Virus record (IMG/VR): IMGVR_UViG_3300028666_000059
Span: 1 to 40,418 of that record
Length of the DNA stretch: 40,418 bases
From: a virus
Direction: 5' to 3' (one strand)
The notes under the pieces are model-generated. The model searched no databases. It was not told the origin of the DNA and saw only the letters and a program-made list of their open reading frames with translations. Shown here piece after piece: positions 6,641 through 16,515 of the stretch. Numbering within the stretch: position 1 is the first letter of the stretch; every line of letters starts with the position of its first letter. The position numbers were made by a program, and so were the translations under genes.

Positions 6641-9077
6641 CTCGTTGCTGTGCTCTTTTCTCTGCATTTTCTCTGTCTCGTTTTGAAATCTTTGCATTTA
6701 TCATTTTCTGTCTTATTTCAACGATCTGTCTAGCCCCTTCTCGAGTATTAGTATTGCGAAGCTCATACGCTTCTCCGAGTTTATCCTCATATCCCAAGGC
6801 CCTAAGCTTTTTAAAGACTGCAGGAATGGTAGATACTCCAAATATTGCCCGGAGAACTGGAGTTCTAAGCCAATATTTATTCCAAAGTTTTTTGAGATTT
6901 GGAAACTTGGCGATTTCTTTTTCTACTTCTTTTTGGACTTGCTCAATAGGTTTTCCGTTTTTTGCTCCATCTTCAATGCGTGACTTAAGTTTTTCATGGA
7001 ACTCATTCATAACATCATCAGGAACACCGGCTTCTTTCAGGACCTTTCTTGCCTCTTCAGATGTCTTAGGCATTCCCTCTTTGTGAAACTTAGCTTCGAT
7101 ATATTTCCCCATAGACTCAGCAGAAGGAGCAGCTTTCTCTACCTTGAACATTGCTTTTTGAAGATTAGAATTTTCTTTGATTGTATCGCCTAAAGCTCTT
7201 CTAATCTCATGGCGTGTAAATGCACCTTGTGGGCCTTTAACTGCCTTTTTAGACAGAATAGCATCTCTTTGAAGTGCTGTTTTAGCATTCAATGACTTAA
7301 GTTTCTGTTCTAGAATATGAATGGTATCATCCACTCTTTTAACTGTTTCCGCATCTAAGTGAGGAGCCTGGGTACGCAGAGTATTCTTATAAGCCTTTAG
7401 CTTGTTTAACATTTCTCCATAGGATTTCGCATAGGCTTCCTGTACGCGCAAGTAAGTATCAGGTGTGATATGTCCAGGAACTTCACCACGTTCTAGCAAC
7501 TTCATTTCATCAACAAGATACTTCTGATCATTCTTGAGATCTTTAGCTGCCTGTTCAAAGAACTTTGTATCTTGAGAGAATGCCTCTGAGCGAATCCGGG
7601 AAGATGCCTCTTCTGCTTGTGCTACTAAGTCTTCCATAGACTTGCGTGGCTCAAAGTACTTCTGTCTATGCTTGGCGTCAAGGATACGTTCTTGGAGTGA
7701 TTGAGTGGATTTTTCTAGGGATTTTACCGTTTCTTGAAGAGATTTTATGTGCTCGGGAGGCGCTTTTTGCTTTGTAGCCTTAATCAAATCCCTTTTAGCT
7801 TCGATGAGATCTTCTCTGGCCTTCGACATGCTTTTGTGGGCCTGAACTTCTTCCTGTTGTGCAAGTTTCCTTATAGCCATACGTTTTTCAATAGTCTCAG
7901 GTTTAGCCCCAAGACCTGGACCTTCTGGTTTAGGCTCAAGTGCTCTTTCTAAGACTTCGGGTTCTTTAGCTAAAGTTTGAGAAGTTCTTTCTCTATGTGC
8001 TATTGCTTCTTCTGGATGGGCTACTTGTGCTTCTACGCCCAATTCTTGTCCGCCTTTAGAAACTCGGCCTTTAAGGGAAGCAATCTCTTCATCAGCAATA
8101 GCCTTAAGTTTATTGACATCGGCCTTTATTCCTCTATTGAACCCTTCAGCACTTATACCAGCTTCTTCTGCCCTTCTACCTATATTTGCGGCTGCTTCTT
8201 CAAGAACTTCTTTGGAGGCTCCACTATTGAAAAGTTTAGAAAAGTTCTTTGCTAGTCCAGGAAGTTTCGATAGAGCAGCGCCAACTAATTCTCCACCTGC
8301 GCCAAAGAGAGCCCCAAAAACGCCTGCTTTGGCAATCTCTTTAGATGCCTCTTTGCTATTGGTTTCGCCTTTGAATAGATGAGGAAATACTTCTGCAGCC
8401 TTTTCGCCCATCTCTTTCAGAACGAACCCAGGAACTCCACCTAATTCGAATGCGAGCACATCTCTATAGGCATTTCCTCTATCAATATCAAAAGGAAGTT
8501 TTCCTTCTTTTCCAAATGGAGCCTGTCCTTTTTTTAGTCCTGTAGCTTCAGAAAGGAATTGATTGCCAGCAGTACTCCCAAAAAGAGCTTTTGCCAATTC
8601 CATGGGAAGTTGTTTACCTATATCTCCTAGTGATGGCTTTTGTTTTCCTTCTTCTTGTTGATGTAATAAGTCTTTGTATTGCTGTATTCCTTCTCTAAGG
8701 CTTCCTTTTTGTGGGCCTTCATTCATTAGAGAAGATTTTTGCGTTAAAAGATCTTGAGCTTGTTGTTCCGGAGGTCCTCCTAGAAGTTGATTTGCCATGA
8801 AATTTAAGGCATCTCCAGCATCTTGAACTCTTCCAGAATCTATAAGATCATAAAGCGCTTTTTCAGTCTCTGGAGTATATTCTAGTCCCAATCTTTCGAA
8901 GTACTTGGGGCCTTCTTTTAGAAGAGTTTTTCTTTGGGCAGCACGGTTCTTTCCTTGATCCGCTCTCGCGTTCAAACGTTTCTCTACACCACCACTAAAT
9001 CCCTCACCTAAGCCACCACCAAAGCTTTTGGCAAACGATTGTGCGAATGTGGGAACTGGATCGAGTAATAAAACCAT
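6627..9077 (-). CDS. Large helical virion protein, probable DNA-ejection protein (816 aa)
   Basis: A long, mostly helical protein. Residues 10-35 are glycine-rich and amphipathic (FAKSFGGGLGEGFSGG), there is a hydrophobic or small-residue stretch near 248-270 (AGVFGALFGAGGELVGAAL), and long charged coiled-coil regions follow from about 280 to the end. This layout and the position after the hub-like protein resemble P22/T7-type ejected internal proteins, but no lysozyme or transglycosylase motif is visible. The start is ATG 9077. The role is inferred. Confidence 0.72.
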   Translation of the reverse strand: MVLLLDPVPTFAQSFAKSFGGGLGEGFSGGVEKRLNARADQGKNRAAQRKTLLKEGPKYFERLGLEYTPETEKALYDLIDSGRVQDAGDALNFMANQLLGGPPEQQAQDLLTQKSSLMNEGPQKGSLREGIQQYKDLLHQQEEGKQKPSLGDIGKQLPMELAKALFGSTAGNQFLSEATGLKKGQAPFGKEGKLPFDIDRGNAYRDVLAFELGGVPGFVLKEMGEKAAEVFPHLFKGETNSKEASKEIAKAGVFGALFGAGGELVGAALSKLPGLAKNFSKLFNSGASKEVLEEAAANIGRRAEEAGISAEGFNRGIKADVNKLKAIADEEIASLKGRVSKGGQELGVEAQVAHPEEAIAHRERTSQTLAKEPEVLERALEPKPEGPGLGAKPETIEKRMAIRKLAQQEEVQAHKSMSKAREDLIEAKRDLIKATKQKAPPEHIKSLQETVKSLEKSTQSLQERILDAKHRQKYFEPRKSMEDLVAQAEEASSRIRSEAFSQDTKFFEQAAKDLKNDQKYLVDEMKLLERGEVPGHITPDTYLRVQEAYAKSYGEMLNKLKAYKNTLRTQAPHLDAETVKRVDDTIHILEQKLKSLNAKTALQRDAILSKKAVKGPQGAFTRHEIRRALGDTIKENSNLQKAMFKVEKAAPSAESMGKYIEAKFHKEGMPKTSEEARKVLKEAGVPDDVMNEFHEKLKSRIEDGAKNGKPIEQVQKEVEKEIAKFPNLKKLWNKYWLRTPVLRAIFGVSTIPAVFKKLRALGYEDKLGEAYELRNTNTREGARQIVEIRQKMINAKISKRDRENAEKRAQQRARAA

Positions 9078-9090
9078 GATTATCTCCTAT

Positions 9091-9627
9091 TTAGAAAATT
9101 GCTGCAGATCCTGCCATTCCAAGTCCCTTACCTAAGCCACCACCAATCGAATTGAAGAACTGCTGCCAACCGCTTAATTGTTTAGGCATTAGCGTATTTT
9201 CATATGGCTTCTGTCCAAGCAAGTTTTGTCCTAAGCCTAATAAGTCTTGAATGGCTTGGTTTTGTAGCCCCAATCTTTGAGATTGAAGAGATTCTGATAG
9301 TTCTTGTGCTGCTGAAGATGTGGTATTACCAAAGCCAGAGCTTCGTCTCGCCCCTGTCCCCATTCCTGAGAAGCGAGATGCTAGGTTGCCCTGAATAGCT
9401 CCAAATTGTCTTAATGCTGGAGCTTCTAGTTGATCGAAGTAAGATTGATCGCCGCCCGCGAGCTTTGAGAGGTGTTCAAGACCAGATCCGATACCACCTG
9501 ATGAACCAGAGAAAAGCTGTTGAAAAAGTTGTTGTTGCTCTGGAGAGAAGTTCGAAAGTCTTCCCGCTGAGTATCCTTTTGGGACTTTGTCTCCCCCGTA
9601 TCCATATGAACCATTCATTGATGACAT
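9091..9627 (-). CDS. Gly/Gln-rich virion protein, possible small ejection protein (178 aa)
   Basis: A Ser/Gly/Gln-rich protein with two glycine-rich amphipathic segments (SGSSGGIGSGLEHLSKLAGG and IGGGLGKGLGMAGSA). It lies immediately upstream of the large ejection-like gene, as the small ejection proteins do in P22-like phages. ATG 9627 follows a GAGGTG Shine-Dalgarno; GTG 9633 and ATG 9618 are alternatives. The C-terminal glycine segment resembles the N-terminal one of the downstream protein, suggesting related membrane-active parts. Confidence 0.7.
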   Translation of the reverse strand: MSSMNGSYGYGGDKVPKGYSAGRLSNFSPEQQQLFQQLFSGSSGGIGSGLEHLSKLAGGDQSYFDQLEAPALRQFGAIQGNLASRFSGMGTGARRSSGFGNTTSSAAQELSESLQSQRLGLQNQAIQDLLGLGQNLLGQKPYENTLMPKQLSGWQQFFNSIGGGLGKGLGMAGSAAIF

Positions 9628-9708
9628 ATGCACCTCGTTTTAATCCGAGTATATACCTGTCAAATATTTTCTATGTGCAAACATTTAAATTTACGCGATA
9701 GGAATGGA

Positions 9709-10380
9709 TTAGACAGTATATTTCGTTCTAACTAGGGTATTGTCTTGGCTAATCTCATACATCTTAAAAATGCGCCTTATAGTCTCTTTATTGACATTGA
9801 ACTCACTTGCTAGCCGCTCCTTTTCAAAAGAAGATAAGGAGCAACTTAAAATCTTTCGAATGTTTTCTTCTGTGAGTTTTGAATTGGGATTTTTTGTCCC
9901 AAGAACGCTTTTATTTCTTCCCTTTGCAAAGCAATCTCTGATGTTTTGTGTCCGATTTCCTAAAAATAAATGTTCTGGATTTATACAAGGGGGATTGTCG
10001 CATTTATGACAGATAAACATTCCTTCCGGAATTTTTCCATTAACCCATTCCCATGCCACACGTGTACAGGTATGAAGTTTTCCTTTATAACCAACCCTTC
10101 CATAACCATTTCTTTTATTGCCAAGCCATTCCCAACAGCCAGAAGCTGTTTTTTGCACATTTCCCCAGAATTTTTCTTTAAAATATTCTAAATATCTATC
10201 TTTATGAGGATTGCTGCGACACCCGCATGAAAAAACTCGCTTTTGCACGAGATAACCGCCCTTGACATGTGTTTTCTGTCCGCATTCGCATTCACATTCA
10301 TAAAGACCCTTTTTTGTGCCAAGAACTGTCAAGTACCCGATTTTTTCTCCAATGGGGACAAAATATTTTCTTTTCATCAT
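9709..10380 (-). CDS. HNH homing endonuclease-like protein (223 aa)
   Basis: The N-terminal zinc-binding part has Cys pairs near residues 29/33 and 52/54. A beta-beta-alpha-metal nuclease core lies at about 105-145, with CHKCDNPPCINPEHLFLGN holding the HNH residues His125, Asn135 and His138. A C-terminal DNA-binding segment (about 165-212, with KLTEENIRKIL and a helix-turn-helix NKETIRRIF) follows. These features are typical of free-standing phage homing endonucleases. It is inserted between two virion genes on the same strand. A perfect palindrome lies just upstream. Confidence 0.88.
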   Translation of the reverse strand: MMKRKYFVPIGEKIGYLTVLGTKKGLYECECECGQKTHVKGGYLVQKRVFSCGCRSNPHKDRYLEYFKEKFWGNVQKTASGCWEWLGNKRNGYGRVGYKGKLHTCTRVAWEWVNGKIPEGMFICHKCDNPPCINPEHLFLGNRTQNIRDCFAKGRNKSVLGTKNPNSKLTEENIRKILSCSLSSFEKERLASEFNVNKETIRRIFKMYEISQDNTLVRTKYTV

Positions 10381-10391
10381 GATATGCTATG

Positions 10392-10410
10392 TCATCCTGT
10401 GACAGGATGA
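10392..10410. repeat. Perfect 9-bp palindrome upstream of the HNH gene
   Basis: TCATCCTGT, a single G, then ACAGGATGA form a perfect inverted repeat between the stop of the 160-residue gene and the start of the HNH gene. It could be an operator, an RNA hairpin limiting HNH expression, or the footprint of an endonuclease site. No T-tract follows on either strand, so it is not a typical intrinsic terminator. Confidence 0.7.
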
Positions 10411-10417
10411 GACCATA

Positions 10418-10900
10418 TTATGCATTTGCTAGCCACTCTAAAATTATATATCCACTGTTTATTGCAGGTGGCGAGCCGGCTCCAGCGGTAATGACAATAT
10501 TGGCAGATGTGATTTGTATATTAATTTGATTATTCGCAGCGGTTGGATCAACGTAAGGTATGGGATAAAAATTACCAGAATTATCCGAAAATGTTCCCCA
10601 AATTCTCACAAATCCACTAATTTGTGTAGTAGTAATTCCATGAGCAATCGTCAAAGAACTTCCGGTAAATGGATAGACTCTTCTGAGGGTTTGTTGCTTA
10701 GAATTTCCTCCACCAACGAACCATGACTCACCTGTGACCCCTGGAGTAGATGTTGGGAATAATCCAATAATCCGATTATTTACTACGTTGGCGATGTCGA
10801 TATAGGCTTTGGATAGTTCTTGGCTTAGGGGCTGGGCTTCTTGAGGGAAGTCTCTTGATGTTCGTAAGTAAGGGACTTGGTTTACAACATTAGAACTCAT
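10418..10900 (-). CDS. Small structural protein downstream of the hub-like gene (160 aa)
   Basis: The N-terminal half is helical (FPQEAQPLSQELSKAYIDI) and the C-terminal half is beta-rich with no charged catalytic cluster. It follows the hub-like protein gene by one base (stop TAG, one base, ATG) and is translated from the same transcript. It is probably a tail or neck accessory protein. I do not assign a family. Confidence 0.75.
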   Translation of the reverse strand: MSSNVVNQVPYLRTSRDFPQEAQPLSQELSKAYIDIANVVNNRIIGLFPTSTPGVTGESWFVGGGNSKQQTLRRVYPFTGSSLTIAHGITTTQISGFVRIWGTFSDNSGNFYPIPYVDPTAANNQINIQITSANIVITAGAGSPPAINSGYIILEWLANA

Positions 10901-10901
10901 G

Positions 10902-13900
10902 CTATACCAAAAGTTGTGACGGATTTGTGTCTAGTATGAGCGAGTGTAGCTCTATCTCTGCAAACTGCAATATCTGATTAGGATCTCTCATTTGTGCATC
11001 GTTTAGAGTAAATCCAATTTGAACCGTGTCGCCGATCAGAGAAGTATTCATTCTTTGCCAGAGTTGCGACTGCGTAGATGCTGTAGGCGTCATAAGATTG
11101 TTTTGCTGATACTGAAATGTGGTAGTTGTAGCTTGTGAGGTTGGTGCAGAAGAGAATGCTATTGTAATAAGGCCATTCGCATAAACAATTGTTGATCCGC
11201 TTACTTGACCAGTTCCTGTAACCGTAAACGCCCCTTTGCCATTGTCAGTGAACGTAGCAACACTACCCACAGCAATGGTTACAGAACCTGGAACGATGGA
11301 GCCTTGGAAACCAAAGAGCGATTGATAATTGAAGGAGAAACTTGTTATTGCTCCATTTCCTATAGTCCCAAGAGATAAGTTTTTACAATTGAGAATTTCA
11401 TAAGTAGGCGAAGTGGCAATAACGTTAGTGTAGATCAACGCGTTGTTTTGTGAGTTTTGATCAGGAACAATAGTACCAGCATTATAAGCATTCGCAGCGT
11501 CCTGGCTTAAGTATATTTGTAACTCGATCTGTCCTGAGTTGGTTGTACTAAAAAGATATGCCTGTGGTCCAAGTCTTGTCTTTCTGCTCATTCCCCAAGA
11601 AGTTGGGAATTGCTTAGTCTGTATGAGAGGCACATACATTCTTGTAACGACACCACTTCCAAAATATGTCCCAGTTGTCAATGTGATTGTGGGGTTGTAT
11701 ACATTGAATGAGTTCTGCGTTACACCAAATACTGAGAATACGTTCCCGTTGAGCTGCGTACCAACTGTTCCAAGGCATCCTGTAATGATGATGTAGTCGT
11801 TGTTCTGTAGGCCATGATTAGGTGAATAAATAGGATTAAGGGGAGTTGCAACCCCTCCAGAGACATAAGCAGTGAATGCTGATGAGTTCACATTCAAATT
11901 TACCGTTGTTGGGGTCGCAGCGGTTACTACATAGGTATTGCCGTTCAATTGGGTCATCCCCACGACGCCGATAATAGTTACAGACTCACCTACGGCAAAA
12001 TTGTTGTTTGCGGTGAGGACACATGGGTTCGCGGCTGTTGCACCTGTGATGGTCGCTGCAAAGGAAACATCATCTATATAGAGAGATGGAGATTCTTCCG
12101 TTCCTATGCCCTTTATGACTACAAATCCTTGTTGATTACCCGCGATAACTTGTTGCTGCAAGAGCGTAGTTTCTCCCGCATTCCAAGGTTGATTCCATGC
12201 AGACCATGTTGGAAATTCTGTACCAATCGTCGCCCAAGTTTGCCCAGTTTGTCGCCTGAACTGTCCATAAGTCGTATAACATTCATTAAAGATTGCCCAA
12301 GAGCTGTCCCTGTAGTTATAGAAGAGCGTTTGGTTCGGGAAGATCGAGACTTGCGTGTTGTCATTGGTATTACTATTGCTCGTGTATGTGAAATAGACCC
12401 ATTCATTTATATAATCCCTTGTCGCAGATGTCCTCTGAGAGCCGTTATTGAATAAATCAATCTCAAACACTTGGTCTGGTATTTCTTCATCAAAACGTGC
12501 GCATTCGACTTGGTTAGTGATGGTAATGCCTCGATTGCCTACTGCATACACTCCTCTATCTAATACAATCGTGGAGAAGGTTGATGCATCACCAAATTCT
12601 GAGTTAATAATAAAGAAGTTGAAAGGAACGATGTCATTACCTGAATAGACAAGCTTGGTCTTTCGCGTAGCAAATCCTACGATAAGAACATCCTGGTTAG
12701 GAGCAACGGTAAGAATTGGAGCTTCATACCCTGCAGTAATAAAGCCTCCATAACCTTGAACATCGGAAAAGTATGCATTCGCTTGAGCTGACTGGTTGTT
12801 TGGAGTAAGTATCGGATTGTATATCGTTGCTGCTGATGTAACAGATCCTGTAAAGCTTGCTGTGTAATATGGAGATCCGTTCTGGCTATAGATGATTGTA
12901 TCTTGCAAGTAATAGGGACCTGCGCTTGATGTCTGTACAATAGGTCCAAAGAAAAGAAGCCTGTCTTTGAATTGCAGAACTACTCTGGCGCTCACTAGGT
13001 AATATTGAGCATCTGGGAGGTTCTCGATAGAGAAGTTGCTGTTGGATATAGGTGGGCAGAAATTCACCCAACCATTTGTTCCATTGAGTGTTGGAGAAGA
13101 TATGTTCCCATTAGTTGGATCTCCGTCATACCATCGCATACAGTCTTTTGTGGGAGATGCACTACTGGTCAAATATTGAGCGATCCCACCAACTCCAGTA
13201 GCCAAAGTTGCTACTCCTCCAGATACATAGGCTCCAAATCCTGTTGTGTCTACGTTCAAAGTAATATGACTGCCTGTAGATCCAGCAGAAACAATGTAAG
13301 TATTCCCATTGAGTTGCGTCATCCCTGCAACGCCTGTAATATTTATACTTTGCCCGATACTGAATGTATTTGCTGCTGTTAGAACGCCAGGATTGGCTTG
13401 TGTTGCTCCTGTGATAGTTGCTGTTGTCACACTCCCAAGAGTCGCATCAGGCAATTCTACTACGACATTATTCGCATCAGTCACAGAGATGACATAGCCT
13501 GTCTGGAAATTTATACCTGAGATATTGGCGATTTCATTTAGGAAAACAAAATCTCCAATGACAAGCCCATGAGCTGTGATATTTAATGAAACTTTCCCAG
13601 GAGGGCCAGCAGAGATTGTTGTCGAGGTGACAATCGTCTTGAATTGCATCCCTATATTAGCAGTAACAAAAGGTATTGCTATCCCATTGGTTGCCCAGAA
13701 AGCCCCTTCGTAGTTAGTTGACCAGAATTGCTGATAGTTCTGACCATTCCAGGCAACTGCCGTCGGGTTTGTTTTTTGTGTATATCCAAGATAGGTGTTG
13801 GTTGCTGGGTTCTTATAAAAGCTTACGTTGTAAATCGTATAAGGCTGGCTTCCTAGAACGTTATATGCATTTGTAGTATCGAACGCTATGTTTCCTGGGA

Positions 13901-14621
13901 ACTGAGTCGCTGTAAGATTTAAGTCCTTCAGACCCATAACAGGTAGAGCGGGATAGTATGAATATTTAACCGTTACTGGATGATTTGCTGCGGCTAATAT
14001 TGTAATTTCGCCTGTGACGTAATCAATGGTTCCGGATGGACTAAGAGTTCCATCTTTGGCCGGGTCTGTGTATAGGGTGGACGTCGAAACATCGGTAATT
14101 GTTACTGTGCCAGGGATAATCTGGCCGTTTGCTTGGAGATTAAATCCTGCAAGAATGTTCCCATTACCTGATGCATCAAGTGTTATTACCTCAGAAGCAA
14201 GAGATGCAATTCCTCCTGATACGTATGCCCCAAACCCTGTTGAATCAACAACTATAGTGATATGAGTGGAGGTGCATACACTAATCGAATAGGTGTTTCC
14301 ATTGAGTTGTGTCATCCCTGCAACATCAGAAATGGTAATGGTCTCTCCAACAACAAATGTGTTATTCGCAGTGAGAACGCATGGATTTGCCTGAGTCGCA
14401 CCTGTAATGGTTGCCGTGCTCATTGGGAAATATGAAGCAACTGCAGAGTTAAAAAAGCGCTGCAACCTATTGACCGCTTCCGTACCCCTTTTTCTTTTTA
14501 CTCTTCCACGCCATTGATAGGCATTTATGAGCGTTGGGAAGGAGTCGTTATCGATCACAAAAGCTGTGCGATCTGTTCTTAAACCTTTATTGATTGGACC
14601 AACGACTATTTTTTCGCCCAT
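10902..14621 (-). CDS. Very large tail hub / DNA-stabilisation-like protein with FCCH-type repeats (1239 aa)
   Basis: This is the longest gene of the phage. After a conserved-looking N-terminus (MGEKIVVGPINKGLRTD, then PTLINAYQWRGRVKRKRGT), three copies of a 70-residue beta module occur at about residues 70-137, 400-477 and 854-924. Each carries GMTQLNGNTY and AYVSGG. This is the phage version of the E1-FCCH-like domain. The N- and C-terminal regions also hold related (I)PG(T/S)VTI segments. Position between adaptor and ejection genes fits a tail hub or P22 gp10-like role, which is inference. ATG 14621 is chosen because the preceding gene stops at 14626 and a TAGGC lies just upstream. Confidence 0.85.
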   Translation of the reverse strand: MGEKIVVGPINKGLRTDRTAFVIDNDSFPTLINAYQWRGRVKRKRGTEAVNRLQRFFNSAVASYFPMSTATITGATQANPCVLTANNTFVVGETITISDVAGMTQLNGNTYSISVCTSTHITIVVDSTGFGAYVSGGIASLASEVITLDASGNGNILAGFNLQANGQIIPGTVTITDVSTSTLYTDPAKDGTLSPSGTIDYVTGEITILAAANHPVTVKYSYYPALPVMGLKDLNLTATQFPGNIAFDTTNAYNVLGSQPYTIYNVSFYKNPATNTYLGYTQKTNPTAVAWNGQNYQQFWSTNYEGAFWATNGIAIPFVTANIGMQFKTIVTSTTISAGPPGKVSLNITAHGLVIGDFVFLNEIANISGINFQTGYVISVTDANNVVVELPDATLGSVTTATITGATQANPGVLTAANTFSIGQSINITGVAGMTQLNGNTYIVSAGSTGSHITLNVDTTGFGAYVSGGVATLATGVGGIAQYLTSSASPTKDCMRWYDGDPTNGNISSPTLNGTNGWVNFCPPISNSNFSIENLPDAQYYLVSARVVLQFKDRLLFFGPIVQTSSAGPYYLQDTIIYSQNGSPYYTASFTGSVTSAATIYNPILTPNNQSAQANAYFSDVQGYGGFITAGYEAPILTVAPNQDVLIVGFATRKTKLVYSGNDIVPFNFFIINSEFGDASTFSTIVLDRGVYAVGNRGITITNQVECARFDEEIPDQVFEIDLFNNGSQRTSATRDYINEWVYFTYTSNSNTNDNTQVSIFPNQTLFYNYRDSSWAIFNECYTTYGQFRRQTGQTWATIGTEFPTWSAWNQPWNAGETTLLQQQVIAGNQQGFVVIKGIGTEESPSLYIDDVSFAATITGATAANPCVLTANNNFAVGESVTIIGVVGMTQLNGNTYVVTAATPTTVNLNVNSSAFTAYVSGGVATPLNPIYSPNHGLQNNDYIIITGCLGTVGTQLNGNVFSVFGVTQNSFNVYNPTITLTTGTYFGSGVVTRMYVPLIQTKQFPTSWGMSRKTRLGPQAYLFSTTNSGQIELQIYLSQDAANAYNAGTIVPDQNSQNNALIYTNVIATSPTYEILNCKNLSLGTIGNGAITSFSFNYQSLFGFQGSIVPGSVTIAVGSVATFTDNGKGAFTVTGTGQVSGSTIVYANGLITIAFSSAPTSQATTTTFQYQQNNLMTPTASTQSQLWQRMNTSLIGDTVQIGFTLNDAQMRDPNQILQFAEIELHSLILDTNPSQLLV

Positions 14622-14625
14622 ATGC

Positions 14626-15195
14626 CTACAATTGTGTGACCATGAAAAATGCATTAGTCGGATCTACTACTCCAAAATTCAAAGTAAACACCGTCGCGCT
14701 GGATATCACAATGGAGGCGTTACTTTCTGAAGAAGAACCAGTAGCACTAACGAAAACTCCATAGGTCGTATTAGTCACAACGTTCGCGTTCAAAGTCACT
14801 GTATAATTAGCCGCGCTATTTCTTACAATACTCGCTACTCCTATACTCTGAGATGCCACGATTGCTCCCGTGGACCCCGTAAAGGCTGCATAAGCACGCA
14901 CTAAGCTGATTGGGAAAGTAAGATTGGCGTTCTGGAATGCAACAACTGGATGCGACGCATCTGCCACACCCGCAACAGAATATAATACCGAAGCAGTTCC
15001 TGTGGGTGCTCCTGCTGGAGCGTTCTCTGCCGGAAAGTTTACTTGCTTATGCTGACCACCGTTCGAAGCATTGAACCCCACATGGTCAATCTGCACCCAG
15101 CTATTAATAGCATTGGTGTTTGTTTGCATATTGGGCTGATCGTTCGAAGGGTTGTTAGATGCAAGCGGGATATTGTTTGTATACGTAATAGTCAT
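14626..15195 (-). CDS. Beta-rich virion protein (189 aa)
   Basis: A polar, Asn/Thr/Ala-rich protein without catalytic motifs. The N-terminus (NNPSNDQPNMQTNTNAI) is followed by an HVGFN segment and a jelly-roll-like set of strands. It starts at ATG 15195 with an AAAGGA Shine-Dalgarno. Its position between adaptor and hub suggests a tail or head-fibre protein. Not recognised to family level. Confidence 0.78.
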   Translation of the reverse strand: MTITYTNNIPLASNNPSNDQPNMQTNTNAINSWVQIDHVGFNASNGGQHKQVNFPAENAPAGAPTGTASVLYSVAGVADASHPVVAFQNANLTFPISLVRAYAAFTGSTGAIVASQSIGVASIVRNSAANYTVTLNANVVTNTTYGVFVSATGSSSESNASIVISSATVFTLNFGVVDPTNAFFMVTQL

Positions 15196-15198
15196 TGA

Positions 15199-15342
15199 TT
15201 AATCCTTTTTTAGAGAAAATTCATCATGGAAAGGACGCTTTTTTCTTCTTATTTCACTTCGTTTTGATTCGCTCATTCCCTTTCTTTTTAGCCACTTTTG
15301 TGTAGATTTAGTCATTACAACGGTTCCGTATTCTTCTGACAT
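15199..15342 (-). CDS. Small basic protein (47 aa)
   Basis: An open frame with a strong AGAGGT Shine-Dalgarno, ending three bases before the next gene. The protein is strongly basic in its middle (KWLKRKGMSESKRSEIRRKK). Its size and charge are like other tiny basic proteins of this phage. It might bind nucleic acid, but no motif proves this. Confidence 0.6.
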   Translation of the reverse strand: MSEEYGTVVMTKSTQKWLKRKGMSESKRSEIRRKKRPFHDEFSLKKD

Positions 15343-15363
15343 GATTACCTCTAGTTAAAAAGA

Positions 15364-16512
15364 TTAATTTCCACCACCTGAAAAATTATTAGATGGAGAC
15401 TGAGAAGAAAAGTCACTGAAGATCGTAGGTGTACGTGTTGCTGTGAATTGGCGTTGCGATCTTTTCCACACCAAATTCTCCTGCTCGCGGAACAGTGGCT
15501 CATAAAATTGAAACTGCTCTATGTCGCCAGTATCAGACAGTATCTTCCTAGCAGCGCCACGAGCTATATATTCAGCCATGTATGCAAATGGAACAGATTG
15601 ACTGGTAGATAGAAAGGCAGCTGGGGTCAGATAAGTTTCTAATTCAACCAAATAGCTTACATCTGGAGGTGGGCGAAGGGTGATTGTGTTGTTATAGAAC
15701 AAAATCGCTCTTGGTATGCCTTGTTGAATATAATAGCTCTGGATATTGATCGGCGTGCCCGTAGGAATATTTTCATTAAACGTTACGTTGATCTGGCCAG
15801 TTGTATAGTTGATCGTATTCACCGTAGCACTATAACCACCTGCAACAGCTCCAGTTAACATCCCTAACTGCATATTGCCGGTAACGCCTGTAGTAGATAA
15901 AAACTGTCCTGAATCAGACACCACGACTGTATTGTTGTTGGCATCTTGCGTAGTTATGAAAACAGCAGGATATGTGCTGGTTTTCGGTACACTTGTATTT
16001 AGGGTGGTTGCGACTATTGGGTCTATAGATGAATTGGCTGCTATGATACCTGTTATGTCCACATGTCCTGCTAGCGCTGGGAAGAATGGAGTTGTCAGTG
16101 TATAAGTAGCCCCACCATTGCCTTGGAAGGAATTGTTAAGTGCTTGGATATAATTGGGCCATATATTGAAAAACCCACCTTGCTCAGTATAAAAAGGCAC
16201 TTGGATGCCATTTACAAATGCAGGACCGAGGAAGCCTTGATATACGGGATAGTAGGATATTAGCTGACCACCTGGTTCTATTTGAACCGGATATCCATTC
16301 GTGTTGTATAGCGGCATATTGTACTGATCTATTCCAGGGGAAGTCTGAAATCTATAAGTCGTCTTAAAATCAAATAGCTGCATCCTGGCATCAACATCTA
16401 TCAACCAAAAGCGGTTCACATAATCGATCAAGAGATTGTCCGTTACCGAAGTATTGGATGTGGGCTTGATGAGTCTTCGGATGTAAATTAAAATGTCACT
16501 TAGAAGATTGAT
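15364..16512 (-). CDS. Head-tail adaptor-like protein with probable ATC start (382 aa)
   Basis: The frame is open from 16515 to 15364. Its first usual start codon is a TTG at 16431, but the codons upstream are clearly coding (SDILIYIRRLIKPTSN then VTDNLLIDYVNRFWLID). An ATC at 16510-16512 lies three bases after AGGTGA and would give (M)NLLSDILIYIRR. The protein holds a DYVNRF...DVDAR...FDFKT segment at 32-55 and is otherwise beta-rich. Gene order (capsid, small proteins, this gene, hub) suggests a head-tail adaptor or connector. The HNH gene directly upstream is in the same frame and ends at the TGA just before this start. Confidence 0.75.
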   Translation of the reverse strand: MNLLSDILIYIRRLIKPTSNTSVTDNLLIDYVNRFWLIDVDARMQLFDFKTTYRFQTSPGIDQYNMPLYNTNGYPVQIEPGGQLISYYPVYQGFLGPAFVNGIQVPFYTEQGGFFNIWPNYIQALNNSFQGNGGATYTLTTPFFPALAGHVDITGIIAANSSIDPIVATTLNTSVPKTSTYPAVFITTQDANNNTVVVSDSGQFLSTTGVTGNMQLGMLTGAVAGGYSATVNTINYTTGQINVTFNENIPTGTPINIQSYYIQQGIPRAILFYNNTITLRPPPDVSYLVELETYLTPAAFLSTSQSVPFAYMAEYIARGAARKILSDTGDIEQFQFYEPLFREQENLVWKRSQRQFTATRTPTIFSDFSSQSPSNNFSGGGN

Positions 16513-16515
16513 ATA

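Noticed and set aside
6627-9077. Lysozyme or transglycosylase domain in the large ejection-like protein
   Set aside because: No catalytic Glu within a recognisable SLT or lysozyme motif was seen; the sequence is coiled coil and low complexity.
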